62,000 bases of DNA from Prorocentrum cordatum (GCA_963575745.1 CAUYUJ010016713.1:135001-197000); one strand, 5' to 3'; shown: positions 1-11,667, counted from the stretch's first letter. Translations and numbers: made by a program. The notes: generated by a model not told the origin, from the letters alone.

Positions 1-1025
1 TGGCCCGAGTCGCAGTCCGAGTTCTGGGACGCTTCCATCAATGGCTCTTCCGAAATTCGGGCGGCGCTGCAGCGTGCCATTATCGACGAGACGTTTCGCA
101 CTACGAGGTTTGCTTCAGCGTCTTCCCTTTCTGACTGGGAGAAATTCTACGACAGTGTGAGCATGGCGAAGCTCATTCGAATTGCCATTCAGCAGGGCCC
201 CCCAGCCATCGTTACCTTGTTAGAAGTTCCACTGTGTCTGGCTCCTCTACCATTTCGGAGCTTGTTTTCCCCTACCCCCTACATGCCTACATGTGCGGGA
301 TCCTCCCGCGGTGTGAAGCGCGCCAAGTTTTTCCCGGGCCCCATCCTTTTCGGCCGCTCGCGTGGCGTCGGGAGTTCCTCCCGCTCCTCCGGGCGTCCGC
401 GGGACTCTGGACCTCTGTTGACGACGCCGTGGGCAGGTTTGGAGGCACTGCTCGATCGGCCGAGCGTCAGATGTCTCAGTGTGGGTTTTCTTTTGCACAA
501 TCGTTCCGTGAGCAGCAGCTGCCCGTCTCCAACAAAACGAAGGTGGCGGCGTCAGATCTTGTCCCAGGAGCCGCCACTGTTAAGCAGCTGAATGATGTAG
601 GCATCCCGGCTTCCTTGGCGGTCCAGGCGTTTGACCTCGGTTGCGACGCGCCGGGGAGGGGGGTCCGTCGGTCGCACAAGAAATCAATGAACAGCCATCG
701 GAGAACCGATTTGCGGGCGCGCAGAATGCGGAAGCTTCGCCAGCACGCCAAGCTTGCCAGGGATCCCCGTGGTTTCTGGCTCCAAGGAACCCCTCATCCA
801 GCAGCGCGCGGTCATCAGGCCATGGTCCTTTTGTCCTCGCACATTCGGACGCTGCGCAGGCAGGAAGCTGGGCTTGCTGTATTTAGCAATACGCCTGGTC
901 GGTCCCTCGCCATTGTCTTGGGATTGTTGCATGGCGATCGCGAACCAGACATCGCCTTTCGTGTCCAAGTTTTGCAGACCTGGTTTGACATGTGGAATCG
1001 CTTTCTTGTTTTGCACGCCCCATAA
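1..1025 (+). pseudogene. LINE-type (non-LTR) reverse transcriptase, 3' part, decayed
   Basis: This would copy LINE RNA into DNA at the target site; it is cut by the window edge and broken. Frame 1 carries the fingers/palm segment with the motif-A-like F-Y-D-S-V at about 145-159. The reading then moves to frame 3, which has G-I-L-P-R-C at 297-314 and S-V-D-D at 414-425, where an active enzyme has Y-x-D-D. The region after it (frame 3, to 1025) has the basic, alanine/arginine-rich thumb and C-terminal pattern of dinoflagellate LINE polymerases, including a G-R-S-L-A-I-V-L-G-L segment near 900. At least one frameshift (about 290-330) and loss of the motif-C tyrosine make it inactive. No polyadenine tail follows; a 101-bp tandem array begins directly after. 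The family call is from remembered motif order, not from a search. Confidence 0.6.
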
Positions 1026-1033
1026 GTAGGCCA

Positions 1034-1850
1034 TGGGACCCCATCGAAGTCTCAAATGGGCGCGCGTGGTCCCTGACTCCGCTGGACCTCCCAGGAGCCC
1101 ACGAAAGTGGCGACAAGTGCAGGATTCGCAGCCCCCCAGTGAGTTGCGAGGCCTCGGCTGGGTGCGCGTGGCCCCGACTCCGCTGGACCTCCCAGGAGAT
1201 CCCGAAAGTGGCGACAGTTGCGCAGTTCGCAGCGACCCAGGAAGAAGCCAGGTCTCGTCTGGGTGCGCGTGGCCTCCGACTCTGTGGACCTCCCAGGAGC
1301 ACACGAAAGTGGTGCCACCTACGCAGTTCTCAGAACAGTGAAGCCTCAGCTGGGTACGCGTGGCCCCCTACCTCGCCGTGCCTCCCAGGAGCCCGCGAAA
1401 ACGGCGACATTGCGCAGTTCGCAGCTCCCCAGGGCGCTGCGAGGTGTCGGCTGGGTCCGTTTACTCCCAGACTCCGCCGTGCCTCCCAGGAGCCCATGCA
1501 AGTGGCGACAGTTGCGAAGTTCGCAGCCCCCAAGGGCGCTGCGAGGTCTCGGCTGGGTCCGTTTACCCTCCGACGTCGCCGTGCCTCCTGAGAGCCAGCG
1601 AAAGCGGCAACTGTTGCCCAGTTCGCAGCCTCCCAGGGAGTTGCAAGTTCTCGATTGTGTCGAAGTATTCCCCGACGTCGCCGTGCTTCCCAGGAGCCCA
1701 CGAAAGTGGCGACAGTTGCGCAGCTGACAACCCCCAAGGGAGCTGCGAGGCCTGTGCTGGGTCCGTTTGCTCCCCGACGTCGCCGTGCCTCCCAGGAGCC
1801 CACGAAAGTGGCGACCATTGCGCAGTTCGCAGCCACCCAGGGAGCAGCGC
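1034..1850. repeat. Tandem array of about eight 101-bp units
   Basis: The anchor CCTCCCAGGAG recurs near 1087, 1187, 1288, 1381, 1482, 1583, 1685 and 1788, giving a period of about 101 bp. Each unit also contains a CGCAGTTCGCAGC segment and CTCGGCTGGGT. Because 101 is not a multiple of three, the open frames over it on both strands are not conserved coding. Units diverge by several substitutions each. Confidence 0.85.
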
Positions 1851-1852
1851 AG

Positions 1853-1905
1853 GAGGAAGAAGGAGGAGGAGGAGGAGGAGGAGGAAGAGAAGGGGAGGAC
1901 GAGAA
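1853..1905. repeat. AGG/GAA purine microsatellite
   Basis: This is an imperfect AGG-AGA run closing the 101-bp array. The adjoining 1906-2165 has no recognisable gene or RNA. Confidence 0.8.
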
Positions 1906-2165
1906 GGGTGGTGTGCGACCGCAATGCATGATTCAAAACGAGAACCCAACGCAGTAGGGTTGGGAAAACACATGTTCTCACACACCCATTTGTTCAAGTT
2001 AACACCCGCTCCAACAGGAGAAAGCACGACGGCCGCAGAACAGCAGTCGCACCAGACTGCCCAGGTAGTGGTAGAGGCGCGGTGAACAGCCCATTGAGGA
2101 GGAAACGCACCACGGAACACAACGCCTGTTATTGCAGCATGTTCTACCGATCCATCGTCTACAAT

Positions 2166-2237
2166 TCGAGCGCCCGCGATGGTTTTAGTGTATATACATG
2201 TTAAATGTATCATATATATATAATTACATCTATACAC

Positions 2238-2279
<42 letters not shown>

Positions 2280-2280
2280 A
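2166..2280. repeat. Repeat-family D tail followed by (TA)n
   Basis: A short GAGCGCCCGCGATGGTTTTA motif with ATATA after it matches the 3' ends of the longer copies at 6710-7095 and 41905-42290. A (TA)n run occupies about 2242-2274. All three copies of this motif lead into TA-rich microsatellite, so the microsatellite looks like the tail of the mobile repeat. Confidence 0.6.
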
Positions 2281-3137
2281 AGGAGCTTTGCGGGTTGGCG
2301 TGGGCCCCCGGCTCCTCGAGCGCCCTGGAGAGCCCGAAACGACACCAGAGAGCCCCCGATCGCTCCCCAACGGGCCCAGAACACCTCTGAAGAATCCCCC
2401 AAGGGAACCCGACGCGCTTCAAGCTCCTGACGACGCCGAAGATGGTCACCAAAACGGCCCAAGAGGCTTCCAAAAGGGCTTCCCAGAGGGTCCCCAGAGG
2501 CCAAAATCATTGATTGTCCTATGGTTGTTTGCAATTTCGGAGCTCCTCGCCGAGACGGCGTTCCGAGGCTCCATGACGGCCCGCGAGGCTTCCACGACCG
2601 CTCCGAGATGGCTCAAGAGGCCCCCAAAACGGCCCCAAGACGAGCCAAGAGGGCCCCATGACGGCCCAAAAACGCGCCCAAGAGGGCCCAAGAACACCCC
2701 AAGACGGCCGAAGATGGCCCCAGGACAGCCCACGTGGTCTGCAAGACGGCCCAAGAGGCTTCCAAGAGGCCCCCCACGAGGGACCCCCAAGACGGCCGCC
2801 CGAAGAGCCCCCCAAGAGGCCCCCAAGACTGCTGAAGAAGCGCCCAGGACAGCCCCAGACCTTTCAGAACACACCCAAGATGGGCCGAAGAGCAGGAGCA
2901 GGAGGCCTCCAGAGACCTCCGAAAGGCCTCCGGGATCCCCCAGAGGCCCCCAACACACCCCAGACTTCTGAGAAGCCCCGAGAAAGCTCCGACGAGGCCC
3001 CAAACACAGCCCAAGAGAGCGTCGAGAGCCCTGAGAGAGCCCGAAGAGGGTAAAATCGTTGATTTCCATTGTAATTTTTCAACGTTTTTCCGCCTTCTCA
3101 CGTTTTCCCGCTTCCAACGCTCAAAGTCCGAGGATTT

Positions 3138-3231
<94 letters not shown>

Positions 3232-3250
3232 AGGGATTTCCTTTCTTTTC
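2281..3250. repeat. Dispersed repeat, 11-nt units (CCAAGACGGCC type), copy A
   Basis: Most of the block consists of imperfect 11-nt units such as CCAAGAGGCCC and CCAAGACGGCC. It ends in a non-repetitive trailer (GTTGATTTCCATTGTAATTT at 3057, then CGTTTTCCCGCTTCCAACGCTC) shared with the copies at 33172 and 40857. The units carry almost no stop codons, so every frame on both strands is long and open; the Pro/Arg-rich and Gly/Leu/Trp-rich predicted proteins are shadows. A long A-run interrupts the trailer. Confidence 0.8.
3135..3228. repeat. T(10)A(84) homopolymer
   Basis: Ten T are followed by about 84 uninterrupted A inside the trailer of repeat copy A. The sister copy near 41610-41650 has only a short A/T-rich stretch there. 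It may be a real expansion or an assembly artefact. Confidence 0.9.
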
Positions 3251-4203
3251 AAGTTGGGATTCCTTTTCATGTCCATTCGATTGGGCTGTCTTGGGGGCCA
3301 TCTTTGACCATCTTGGGCGAACTTGGAGGCCATCTTGGACCGTCTTGGCCTTCTTGGACGCGATGGGACCACTGGAGAACGAATGTTCCTGGGCTTTCCT
3401 GGTGGCTGGCGCGTTGGGCCGAGACCCCACTGGGAGTTCTTTTAAAAAGGAACAACACCTTTTTTTTGCGCCCGCGTCTGCTCTACATGACCGTCCGCAG
3501 CCTTCGGATCACGGAGCGAGCACCTGGATCATATGCTTCCAGCGCGCGGGGAAAATCGCTGCCTCGGAACGCCTGCGCTACGTCAGCACCGCTCGCAGGT
3601 AAGAGGAACTCGCAGGAGCAAAGTGCACACGGGGAACGCAGCGGAGGAGGGAGGAAGGGGAAGACAGCACAAACGGAGTCAACACACAACGCCACACCGC
3701 GGCGGCCGCTGTGGATTACCCTACAGCATCTACGCCGGTCGGAAAAGTCGTATGCTTGAAATGATCCAATGTTGTCGCCCGGACAGCTTCGAGCTCTGTT
3801 TGAAACCCAGCTCAAGATAAAAAACAAGCGTCTCGATAGGAACCGCCTCATCTGGTGAAACCGGGCAGAAAAGAAGGGGGCGAGAAGACACCAAGAAGAG
3901 GGAGGAGGACGGAGGAGGAAAAGGGCAAGACAGGCAAGCCGCAAAAGCGGGAGATGCAGGTATGGGTGCAAGCACTCGCCAAAGTTTGTAAATGAAATAA
4001 CTACGGTGATGAGGCACAGCCATGCCCCGCAGCATCGGAAGGCCGACATCCGGCGACGAGAAGACGAGCCGAGGGCGACGCGAAGCGGCCCGTGGGGTCG
4101 GCCAAACGCGGCCGTGAGCTAAGCCCACACACGCTGCCCATGCACAAAATTACACGGAGAGGCGGAGAAGGAGGGAAGGGAGGAGCAATCAAAGCAAACC
4201 TGA
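3251..4203. other. No gene recognised
   Basis: 3283-3365 holds a few CTTGG-type 11-nt units. 3640-3960 is purine-rich. The open frames here have skewed composition and no domain I can name. Confidence 0.5.
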
Positions 4204-5272
4204 ACATTGCATCACACCGTCTGCACAAACCCGTCGCTCTTTAGGATCGCCGTGTGCAAAAGCTCTGCTGCAACAGCAGTCACCCCACTGGACACCACTT
4301 GAACAACCTCATGACTGTCAGTTGTACTTCCAATACCCATAGTGCCATAGCAATTACACACCACAGTGTGCACAGACCCGTACTTCTTCAGGATCGCCGT
4401 GTGGTGGAAACTTGCTGCTACAGCAGTCAACCACCTGGAAACCAGATGCACAGACTCATGACTGCTAGTTATGGGTCCATCGCCCAATTCGCCAGCGCCA
4501 TTACGTCCCACAGTGTGCACAGACCCGTCGTTCTTCAGGGCCGCCGTGGGATAAACACCGCCGTGTGATAAACAATTGCTGCAACAACAGACGCCCCACT
4601 TGAAGCCACTTGCACAAGCTCATGTCTGTCAGTTGTGGTTCCAACACCCAATTGGCCGTAGTTATTTTGTCCCACTGTATGCACAGACCCGTCATTCTTC
4701 AGGACCACCGTGTGCAAAAGCTCCTCTGCAGCAGCAGTCACCCCAACGGAGGCCACTTGCACAACCGCATGACTGACAGTTGTGGTTCCATCGTCCAAAG
4801 TGCCATATCCATTGTAACCCACAGTGTCCGCAGACCCGTCGTTCTTCAGGAACGCCGTGTGGTAGAAACCTGCAGCAACAGCAGTCACCCCACCTGCAGG
4901 CACATGCACAGTCCCATGTTTGTTACTTGTGGTTCAATCACCCAATTGGCCAACAACATTACGTCCCAGTGTGCACAGACCCGTCGCTCTTCAGGATCGC
5001 CGTGTGATAAACACCTGCTGCACCAGCAGCCACCCCACTTGAAACGACTTGCACAAACTCGTGTCTGTTAGTTGTGGTACCATCGCACAATTTGGCAACG
5101 TCATTACGCCCCACAGTGTGCACTGACCCGTTGCTCTTCAGGACCGCCGTGTGATAAACAATTGCTGCAACAACACTCACCCCACTGGAAGCCACTTGCA
5201 CAAGCTCCTGTCTGTCAGTTGTGGTTCCATCGCCTCAATGGCCGAAGGTATTGTATCACACCGTATGCACAG
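4204..5272 (-). pseudogene. RCC1/ATS1-type beta-propeller repeat sequence, degenerate
   Basis: Read on the minus strand, about seven units of roughly 50 residues (near 150 bp) recur, each with the RCC1 pattern V-x-x-V-A-A, H-T-A-x-L-K-x-D-G-S-V, then G-x-N-x-Y-G-x-L-G-x-G-T-T-T-D. On the plus strand the anchor ACAGACCCGTCG and CTTCAGG returns near 4209, 4361, 4509, 4675, 4821, 4968, 5111 and, partially, 5261. RCC1 proteins form seven-bladed propellers that bind Ran GTPase or other partners. The usual tryptophan of W-G-x-N is replaced by T-V-G-x-N in most units. The frame is split into at least four pieces by stops and shifts, and no flanking domain is visible. An A-rich stretch (5273-5302) lies at its minus-strand 5' side. 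It is a decayed or horizontally amplified propeller fragment rather than a working gene. Confidence 0.65.
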
Positions 5273-5302
5273 AAAAAAAAACAAAACAAAAAAAAGAAAC
5301 AA
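5273..5302. repeat. A-rich stretch
   Basis: An interrupted A run (AAAAC/AAAAG) immediately follows the last RCC1-like unit on the plus strand. Confidence 0.7.
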
Positions 5303-5364
5303 CACCTTTCAGAAATTTAGAAAGCCGTGCACCCCTGTGATGAATCACCAGGGAGCGGCGGATG

Positions 5365-5600
5365 CAATGGCCTTCGGCCCATCCCGCCACCGTTCCGGGG
5401 TTGTCGATGGTCTCGGGGGTTTATGGGAGGGTTCTTGCGGGCATCTTGGGAGCCTCCATGGACCTCCTGGGGGCCTCTTCGGTTTCTCTTGGGCGCCTAG
5501 TTTCGAGGGGGGTCCAAGAATGGCCCAGGAGGGCACCGAGAGCTCGCTGAGAGACATTCCAGGACAGCACCCGGGGACGCCAAAGGTAAGTGCAATCAAG
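5365..5600. repeat. Dispersed repeat E, copy 1 (CTTGGG units)
   Basis: It starts with GGCCTTCGGCCC and TCCCGCCACC, also found at 7539, and continues with CTTGGG-type 11-nt units in the orientation opposite to copy A. 5601-5845 shows nothing further. Confidence 0.6.
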
Positions 5601-5844
5601 CCCCTAGGGAGGTGGCGCCTCCAGAGCGAAGCCCTGAGAGACTCGAAGCACCTGCAGCCACTACGCGGTAAGTCCGTTTAGTGTCGACGCGGCGGCGACC
5701 CTGTGCGCAGGCCTTCAAGGTTGAACGACCCCAGTAGCGGCGAGCCGGCCCGTATCGAACGATTTGTGCTAGCCGCGATCCTTTCTTCTCGCGATCCGGG
5801 GAACTGTAATACTAGAGTTCGCTGGATCTCGTGTTTGCCGAAGC

Positions 5845-5980
5845 TTTCTGACGGGCCCGTCCTGAATTTTGACGGTCCAGCTTTCCTGGGATGTCTGCAT
5901 CGGGAGCTCGCGTCAGATTTCAGACTGGGCCCCGTAATTTCCCTGACGGCCCCGTCAGGCCAACCCGAGCCCCCCGAACC
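5845..5980. repeat. Repeat K, copy 1
   Basis: TTTTGACGG, GGGATGTCTGCA, CGGGAG and a later cluster of TGACGG/CGTCAGG words match the same order of elements at 25625-25760. The block is rich in short inverted repeats. Confidence 0.4.
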
Positions 5981-6032
5981 CAAGCCTCCCTTCCCCCCGA
6001 GCGATGACAGCCGTTGGAGTCAGCCCACATAA

Positions 6033-6500
6033 TAAGGACGGGCAACCTTCCCAAGGGTACCCTTGCATCCTTGCCCCTTCGGCCCATTCTTAGCAACTTT
6101 CGCTGGCCAACCTCGTTCGAACAACTTATCATGGGTCTCCCAGGCCCTTGCATCCTTACCGCGCATCCTTCTGATACGGGCTGACTGTACTGGAGGGGAG
6201 GAGGAGACCAGCACCGTCACGATCCGCACCGGCGCCGAAGTCGGCGTCTTCTGAAAAGCAGGGTGCTCCTGAGAAGGCCTCCCCCCTCCTCCCAACCCCC
6301 TCTGCGCGTGGAAACCTTGAACCTCGGACTTGAGTGTGGGGAGACCAGTAGGTATCGATACCGCTACGCCCTGGACCTCGCCTGGGGTGAGTTCTGACCT
6401 GGATTTCGAAGCGGATCCATCGGTGGCGACGAGGGCCTCCCAGGAAGCCCAAACAGAGGAAAACGGGCGGAGGGTACCAGTATGGGTATCTTTTCCCACC
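6033..6500. repeat. Dispersed repeat H/I, copy 1
   Basis: Two blocks recur elsewhere in the same order. 6033-6192 (AAGGACGGGCAACCTT to GGGCTGACTGTA) matches 27712-27872. 6348-6500 (GATACCGCTACGCCC to GGGTATCTTTTCC) matches 28311-28470 on the same strand and, shorter, 46087-46200 on the other. The second block reads D-x-D-F-E-A-x-P in one plus frame, but no protein family is recognised. 6501-6709 contains nothing I can name. Confidence 0.65.
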
Positions 6501-6709
6501 ATTTGTCGTCGGTTCTCGGCGGTTTTCCAGCCTCGGGATGCCCTCCAGCAGTTTCGCCTCGCCGAGGGCGTTCCAGGGGTGCCGTGATCCTTCCGAACGG
6601 CCGCTGGAGAGCCGAGCTATGACCCGAAAGCCAGGGGTCAACGTTGTAGACCTCCCAAATGGTGTCCGAGAAGATGGGGTCGGAGCGATCGGCGATGCGG
6701 CTCGATGTG

Positions 6710-7095
6710 GAGCCCAACAGACCGTGGCCTGCATCCAGAAAACTTCCAACCCACAGACCAGGCACGGCAACTTGAGAGAAAAAGGGGAATCCAACAATTC
6801 CCTTTCTGTGCAAGTTCGCCCCCTATCTAATCTTGCGCAACAGACCACAATGAAGGCCCCCCTCAGCTCCCAGAAAAGAGCCTGGGAAGCCTTTGAGGGC
6901 CCCAAATCGTTGAATACCTAAGGGAAATTAGTGATGTGTGCGTATCCGCAGTTTCCTTTCATACGATTCCGAGGTTTGCGCAGGGCCTGCAAGAGAATCC
7001 TTGGATGCAAGAAACGATAAACATGAGGTTCCATGAGTTAGCCCCTTAAGCCTAGCCAGAACTTGAGCGCGCGTGAAGCGCGCGCGATGGTTATG
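6710..7095. repeat. Dispersed repeat D, copy 1
   Basis: From CAGACCGTGGCCTGCAT to GCGCGCGATGGTTATGG this matches 41905-42290 at clear nucleotide similarity over the whole length. The 3' end has a GC palindrome (GCGCGC..GAA..GCGCGC, 7067-7086) and runs into TA-rich DNA. It has no coding capacity. Confidence 0.75.
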
Positions 7096-7492
7096 GTATA
7101 TACATGCGTGTGCATATATATATATATATATGTATATACATATATATATAGACAGATGTACATGTTTTCGCATGTGTAGGTGTATGTGTGTTGCCTGTTG
7201 TGTGTTGTGTGTGTTATGTGTGGTGTGTGTGTGCTGTGTGTTGTGTGCTGTGTGTTGTATGTTGTGTGTGTTGTGTGTGCTGTGTGTGTGTGGGTGTGTG
7301 GTGTGTGGTGTGAGTGTTGTCTGTTGAGTGTGCTGTGTGTTGGATTTGTGTTATGGGTTGTGTGTGTGGTGTGTGGTGTGTGTGGTGCGTTCTTGTGTGG
7401 TGTGTGTTGTGTGTTGTGTGGTGTGTGTGTTTGCGCGGATACGTATCTCTCTCTCTCTCTCTTGTCCATTGTCTCTCTCTCTCTCTCTGTCT
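7096..7492. repeat. Compound microsatellite (TA, GT, CT)
   Basis: TA-rich 7108-7155 is followed by an irregular GT/TGTG tract at 7178-7432 and CT runs at 7446-7487. The Cys/Val/His-Thr open frames here are microsatellite translations. Confidence 0.9.
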
Positions 7493-7534
7493 ATGGCTAT
7501 GTACACATTGGTGTGCATACACACATTTGATTAT

Positions 7535-8080
7535 AGTGGCCTTCGGCCCGTCCCGCCACCACGCCTGGGTTGTATGTCAGAGGCCTCTTGGATGCCAGGA
7601 ATGTTTTCCCCAAGATCTACCTGGAGACTCTTGGAGGCGGTGTTCGTGGTTTGGGGGCATGGGACATGGTTTGGGCCTTTGGGGGGCCTTTTGGGGCTTC
7701 TCTGGGACAGTTTGGGGGCCACCTGGCGGTCTCTTGGGGTTGGGGCGGAAGGCTCGAAAAGTCGGTTCGTGTTCCCCCTCTTGGGCCGTCTCGGGGCCGT
7801 CTTGGGGCGATCGTTCGGATCTCTTGGGTTGTTTTGGGATGATTTGGGGGGCCTCTTGGATCGTCTTGGAGCGGCGGAAGCCCGAAAAGGCAAGAACTCA
7901 AATCTGGCATGAGGATAATAGAGAGAAATTCGATGTTTGGGATACGTATCTTGGGGACCTCTTCGGGGACCTCTCGGAGCCCTCTTAGTGCGTCTTGGGG
8001 GCCTCGTAGGCCGTCTGGAGGCCATCTTGGCCGTCTTGGAACGATCGTCGTGCGACTCGGTGTCCTCTTTGGCCATCGCG
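7535..8080. repeat. Dispersed repeat E, copy 2 (CTTGGG units)
   Basis: It opens with GGCCTTCGGCCCGTCCCGCC like the copy at 5370, then imperfect 11-nt CTTGGGGCCGT-type units to about 8040. The long open frames on both strands (for example 7531-8196 minus) are stop-free repeat shadows. Confidence 0.7.
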
Positions 8081-8676
8081 GGGGCCTCTCGGCGTCGCGC
8101 GTCGTGGGCATGCAAGGCGCGCACAAGGTCATCTCCATCCCCGTCTTGTGCCGCGCCGCCGAGGGCCACCAGCCGCACGCCGACCACATAGACCACGCTG
8201 CCTCACGAATCCCGAATCTGGCGCAGGCCAGACTGGCGCAGGCTCCGCATCGCCTGTCACCTGACGCCGCGAGACAGATGCCGTCGCTGCGACGGCGGAG
8301 TGCCAGAATCCGTTCATTGAGCGCTCCTATGGTGTGGCGCCCATCAACGGCGCGAAGACCACCCCGAGGCAAGGGGGGTGGCCATAAGTACACGAATCAG
8401 AGGTGGAAGGGCACCAACACTAGCAGTACCAAGCATGCGCTGGACGACAAGCTGCAAGACGCTGTCCAGGCTGTCTTCCATATCCACTTTTCACACGTGG
8501 CCATCACCGAGCCGGCGCAGCGCTTGGTGAGACACGGCGCAGTAGCAGGCGAGCGGCGCCCGTACGCCATCTTCGGGGCCGCCCCGCACGACGTCAGCAC
8601 CGTCTTAGAAGTTGTTCCGCAGGACCACCCCAGCGCGGTAACTTCATCGGTTGGCGTGAGACCGATACTATTCTGA
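8081..8676 (+). other. Unrecognised open stretch
   Basis: The plus frame ending at 8676 leaves the repeat near 8090 and continues with a more protein-like composition, including a K-Y-T-N-Q-R-W-K-G-T-N segment near 8390 and A-V-F-H-I-H-F-S-H-V-A-I-T near 8470. There is no start codon I trust, no known motif and no partner gene. It could be a decayed retroelement segment. It is listed so that the stretch is not taken for empty. Confidence 0.2.
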
Positions 8677-9671
8677 CAGAGGTCTTCGCCAAGGCCCAGC
8701 GCCGCCTGTTGCTGGGAGCGGTCGCAGGCGACAGTGCCGTCGGGTTCCGCGTCCGATAAACCTCGGCGCCGCCTATCGCAATCGCGGTGACGACTATGGC
8801 GCTGGAGCTGGGCGACGCCATGGACGGTGCCGACGAGGCTGCCCCATCGTTTCCCCGAGACATGTCTGAAGACGACCCAGACGTCGGGCTAGGCAGCAAC
8901 CCGGCTGGATCCGACGACAACGCGCCGTTAAGCTTCGACGTTACCACGCGGGGGGGCCCGCCACTGCTGGCGCAGCGGACACGCTGCGCCCTGTCAAAGT
9001 CGACCCTTTCGGCGCCCGCGGCCCGCCCTCGCTCCGAGGGGCCTGTGTGCCCCCGCGCGGGCCAGCGACGCCTTAGCAGGGCCTCGCGGTGGCGCGGACT
9101 CCCGCGCAGTCGGCGCCCAAGTCGCCCGCGACCGTCGGGCCGCCGCCGTCGGCGCCCCCCCCCCTGTGAGCGGCCTTTCGCACCATGCAGGGTCCGCGCG
9201 CAGATTGCCGCCTTCGAGGATCATCGATCATCGGCCAGCTTCGCGCGGCCACCCTGACCCAGCGAGACCAGCGGCGGGCCCTGGTGGCCCGCCTCCACTC
9301 GGCTCAGCAGCGCACGTCGCCATGGGTGGCTTTCTTCTCTGGCACTGCCATCGTGAGGAACCTTCTGGCGGGGCCCTGGTTTCCCGCGAAAGGGTGGGCG
9401 GGGGGAGGGAGGTTGCTCGCCTCCCGCCTGGGCAGCACTTTCCAACGCACGCTCGCGGCGTTTGCGCCACCCCGCGAAGCGGGGTGACTCGGACACGCTC
9501 CGCCACGGCGAGCGGTCAGCACATGGTGCCGCGGTCTTGACGGCTCCCGCAGCCTTGGGGCAAGGCCCTCGCAATTCTGCAATTCTTCGTAACTTCAACT
9601 CTGGCTCCAAAGAGCTGGGCGGGCAGCATGCGAGCACTGCAGGCGCATGGATACGCGTGTCCGCATCTTGC
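8677..9671. other. GC-rich sequence without a recognised gene
   Basis: Open frames at 8787-9257 and 9166-9540 have Arg/Pro/Ala-rich composition and no domain. I see no RNA gene. Confidence 0.4.
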
Positions 9672-9710
9672 CCTCTCTCTCTCTCTCTCTCTCTCTCCCT
9701 CTCGTCCCTT
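9672..9710. repeat. (CT)n microsatellite
   Basis: A CT run of about 30 nt, giving Leu-Ser repeats in translation. Confidence 0.85.
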
Positions 9711-9845
9711 GCCCGATCATTTCTCTCGCAGCCTGGCAGTCTTCCCTTGGCGCTGCGAGGTCACCTGGCCCGAAGTACGCGTTGCCAGGCCTTCAAGAGG
9801 TCCGCCAGCGTGGGATCGGGGGAGGCCAGGAAGAGAGGAATGCTT

Positions 9846-9869
9846 CTGATGATGCTGATGCCGATGATT

Positions 9870-9932
<63 letters not shown>

Positions 9933-10911
9933 CTGATGCTGATGCTGATGCTGATGCTGATACTGGTAGTGATGATGATGACGACGATGACTTCGACGAT
10001 GCTGATGATGATGCTCATGATGATGCTGATGAGATGGGGGCGATGGTGATGGTAATGATGCTGATGATGATAATGATGACGATGACGATGGCGATGGCAA
10101 TGATGCTGATGATGCTGATGATGATGATGAACATGACGATGCTGATAATGGCAATGGTGGTGGTGGTGATGGTGACGGTGACGGTGGTGGTGATGGTGAT
10201 GGTGATGTTGATATAGATGATGATGACGAGGAGGAGGATAATGATGATGACGATGACGATGCTAGTGCTGACGACGATGGCGACGACGAGGATGCTGATG
10301 GTGGTGACGCTGATGGTGAGGATATGAGAAGGAGGAAGAGGAGGAAGAGGGCGAGGATGACAATTGTGATGGCGATGCTGATGGTGATGATGATGATGTG
10401 AAAGTTGCTAAAGAGGTGTGATGGTGATGGTAATGGTGCCGTTGCTGGTGATGATGATGATGACCATGACGATGACGATGGTAATGATGATACCGATACT
10501 GGTGCGGATGAAACTGATGATGCTGTTGTTGATGATGGTATTGTTGTTGATACGGGGGATGGTGCTTCGGATGATGATGATAAGATGTATGACGATGATC
10601 AGTGTGAAGGGTGATGATAATGATGAGGGTGATGGTGGTGGTGATGTTGATGCAGATGATGCATATGATGATGACGATGACTATCATATATACATATATC
10701 ACTATAACTATGATGATTATGATGCTGATGATGATAGTGATGATGAATCTGATGATGATGCTGATGATGATGATGAGAATGCTGCTAATCCTGATGCTGC
10801 TGATGTTGATGATGACGATGCTGATGCTGATGATGCTGATGATGATGAGTGTGGTTGTGGTGACGGTGACGGTGATGATGATGATGATGATGACGATGAT
10901 GATGATGATGG

Positions 10912-10952
<41 letters not shown>

Positions 10953-11130
10953 GTGGTGGTGGTGGTGATGATGGTGATGCTGATGGTGGTTCTGATGAGG
11001 AGGAGGATGGTGGTGGTGATGATGATGATGATGCAGACGATGCTGATGTGATGATGGTGAGGGTAATGGGGACGGTGATGGTGATGGTGATGAAGGTGGT
11101 GGCAATGGTGATGATGCTGATTCTGATGAT
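9846..11130. repeat. 1.3-kb GAT/GATGCT trinucleotide repeat tract
   Basis: Nearly all of this block is GAT, with GCT, GGT and GAC variants. It is open in all three forward frames (poly-Asp, poly-Met/Val, stop-interrupted) and in reverse as poly-His/Ser/Ile. Its length and interruptions suggest an old microsatellite, not an acidic protein. 11131-11665 contains no recognised gene. Confidence 0.9.
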
Positions 11131-11666
11131 GACAGGAGGAAGAGGAATACGATGCATAGGCGAAGGAAGAGGAAACGGCCGGGAAGCAGCGGAAGAGAAG
11201 AGGGACATTTAGGGCGGATAGGCATGGGAACGAACGCGATGGGTAGGAACATCAGTGGAAGGAGGAGACAGGCAGGTCAGGAAGCAGACAGTGAGGGGAG
11301 TGGAGCATTTCTCCTCCCCCTGCCCCCTTGTCCGCCCGGGTCGGACGAACTGGGGGCTTTGGGACAGGGGGGGAAGGACGTCTGCTGCGTGCAGCTTGTT
11401 TTTGGTTCCGCTGCCATGCGTAGCCGCCTCCGGCGCCCATGGAAAACCAGCTGCATGTTGCTGATTCGTCAACCAGCCCTGTGTTATCCCCCGCGGCGGT
11501 GGGGCAGGTACCGCCCTCCGTGGTCGTCAAAGGCTTTGGCGGCTCGCCACGCTTCCACAAGGCCCCCCCCCTGCACTCGCCCTGCGCCAGCTCCATCCTG
11601 TCGTTTTTGTGTTCCTTGTTGCTTTTACCCTCCCCCACTTCCCCCTCGAGAAGAAGACGAGTATGC

Positions 11667-11667
<1 letters not shown>

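Noticed and set aside
2288-3101. Pro/Arg-rich and Gly/Leu/Trp-rich proteins over copies A, B and C
   Set aside because: The 11-nt unit has no stop in any frame and the frames are not conserved between copies.
5725-5750. AGTAGCGGCGAGC resembling rRNA
   Set aside because: Isolated short match with no adjoining rRNA sequence.
9846-11212. Acidic or Met-rich long ORFs (poly-Asp, poly-Met, poly-His)
   Set aside because: They are translations of a GAT trinucleotide tract, equally open in several frames.
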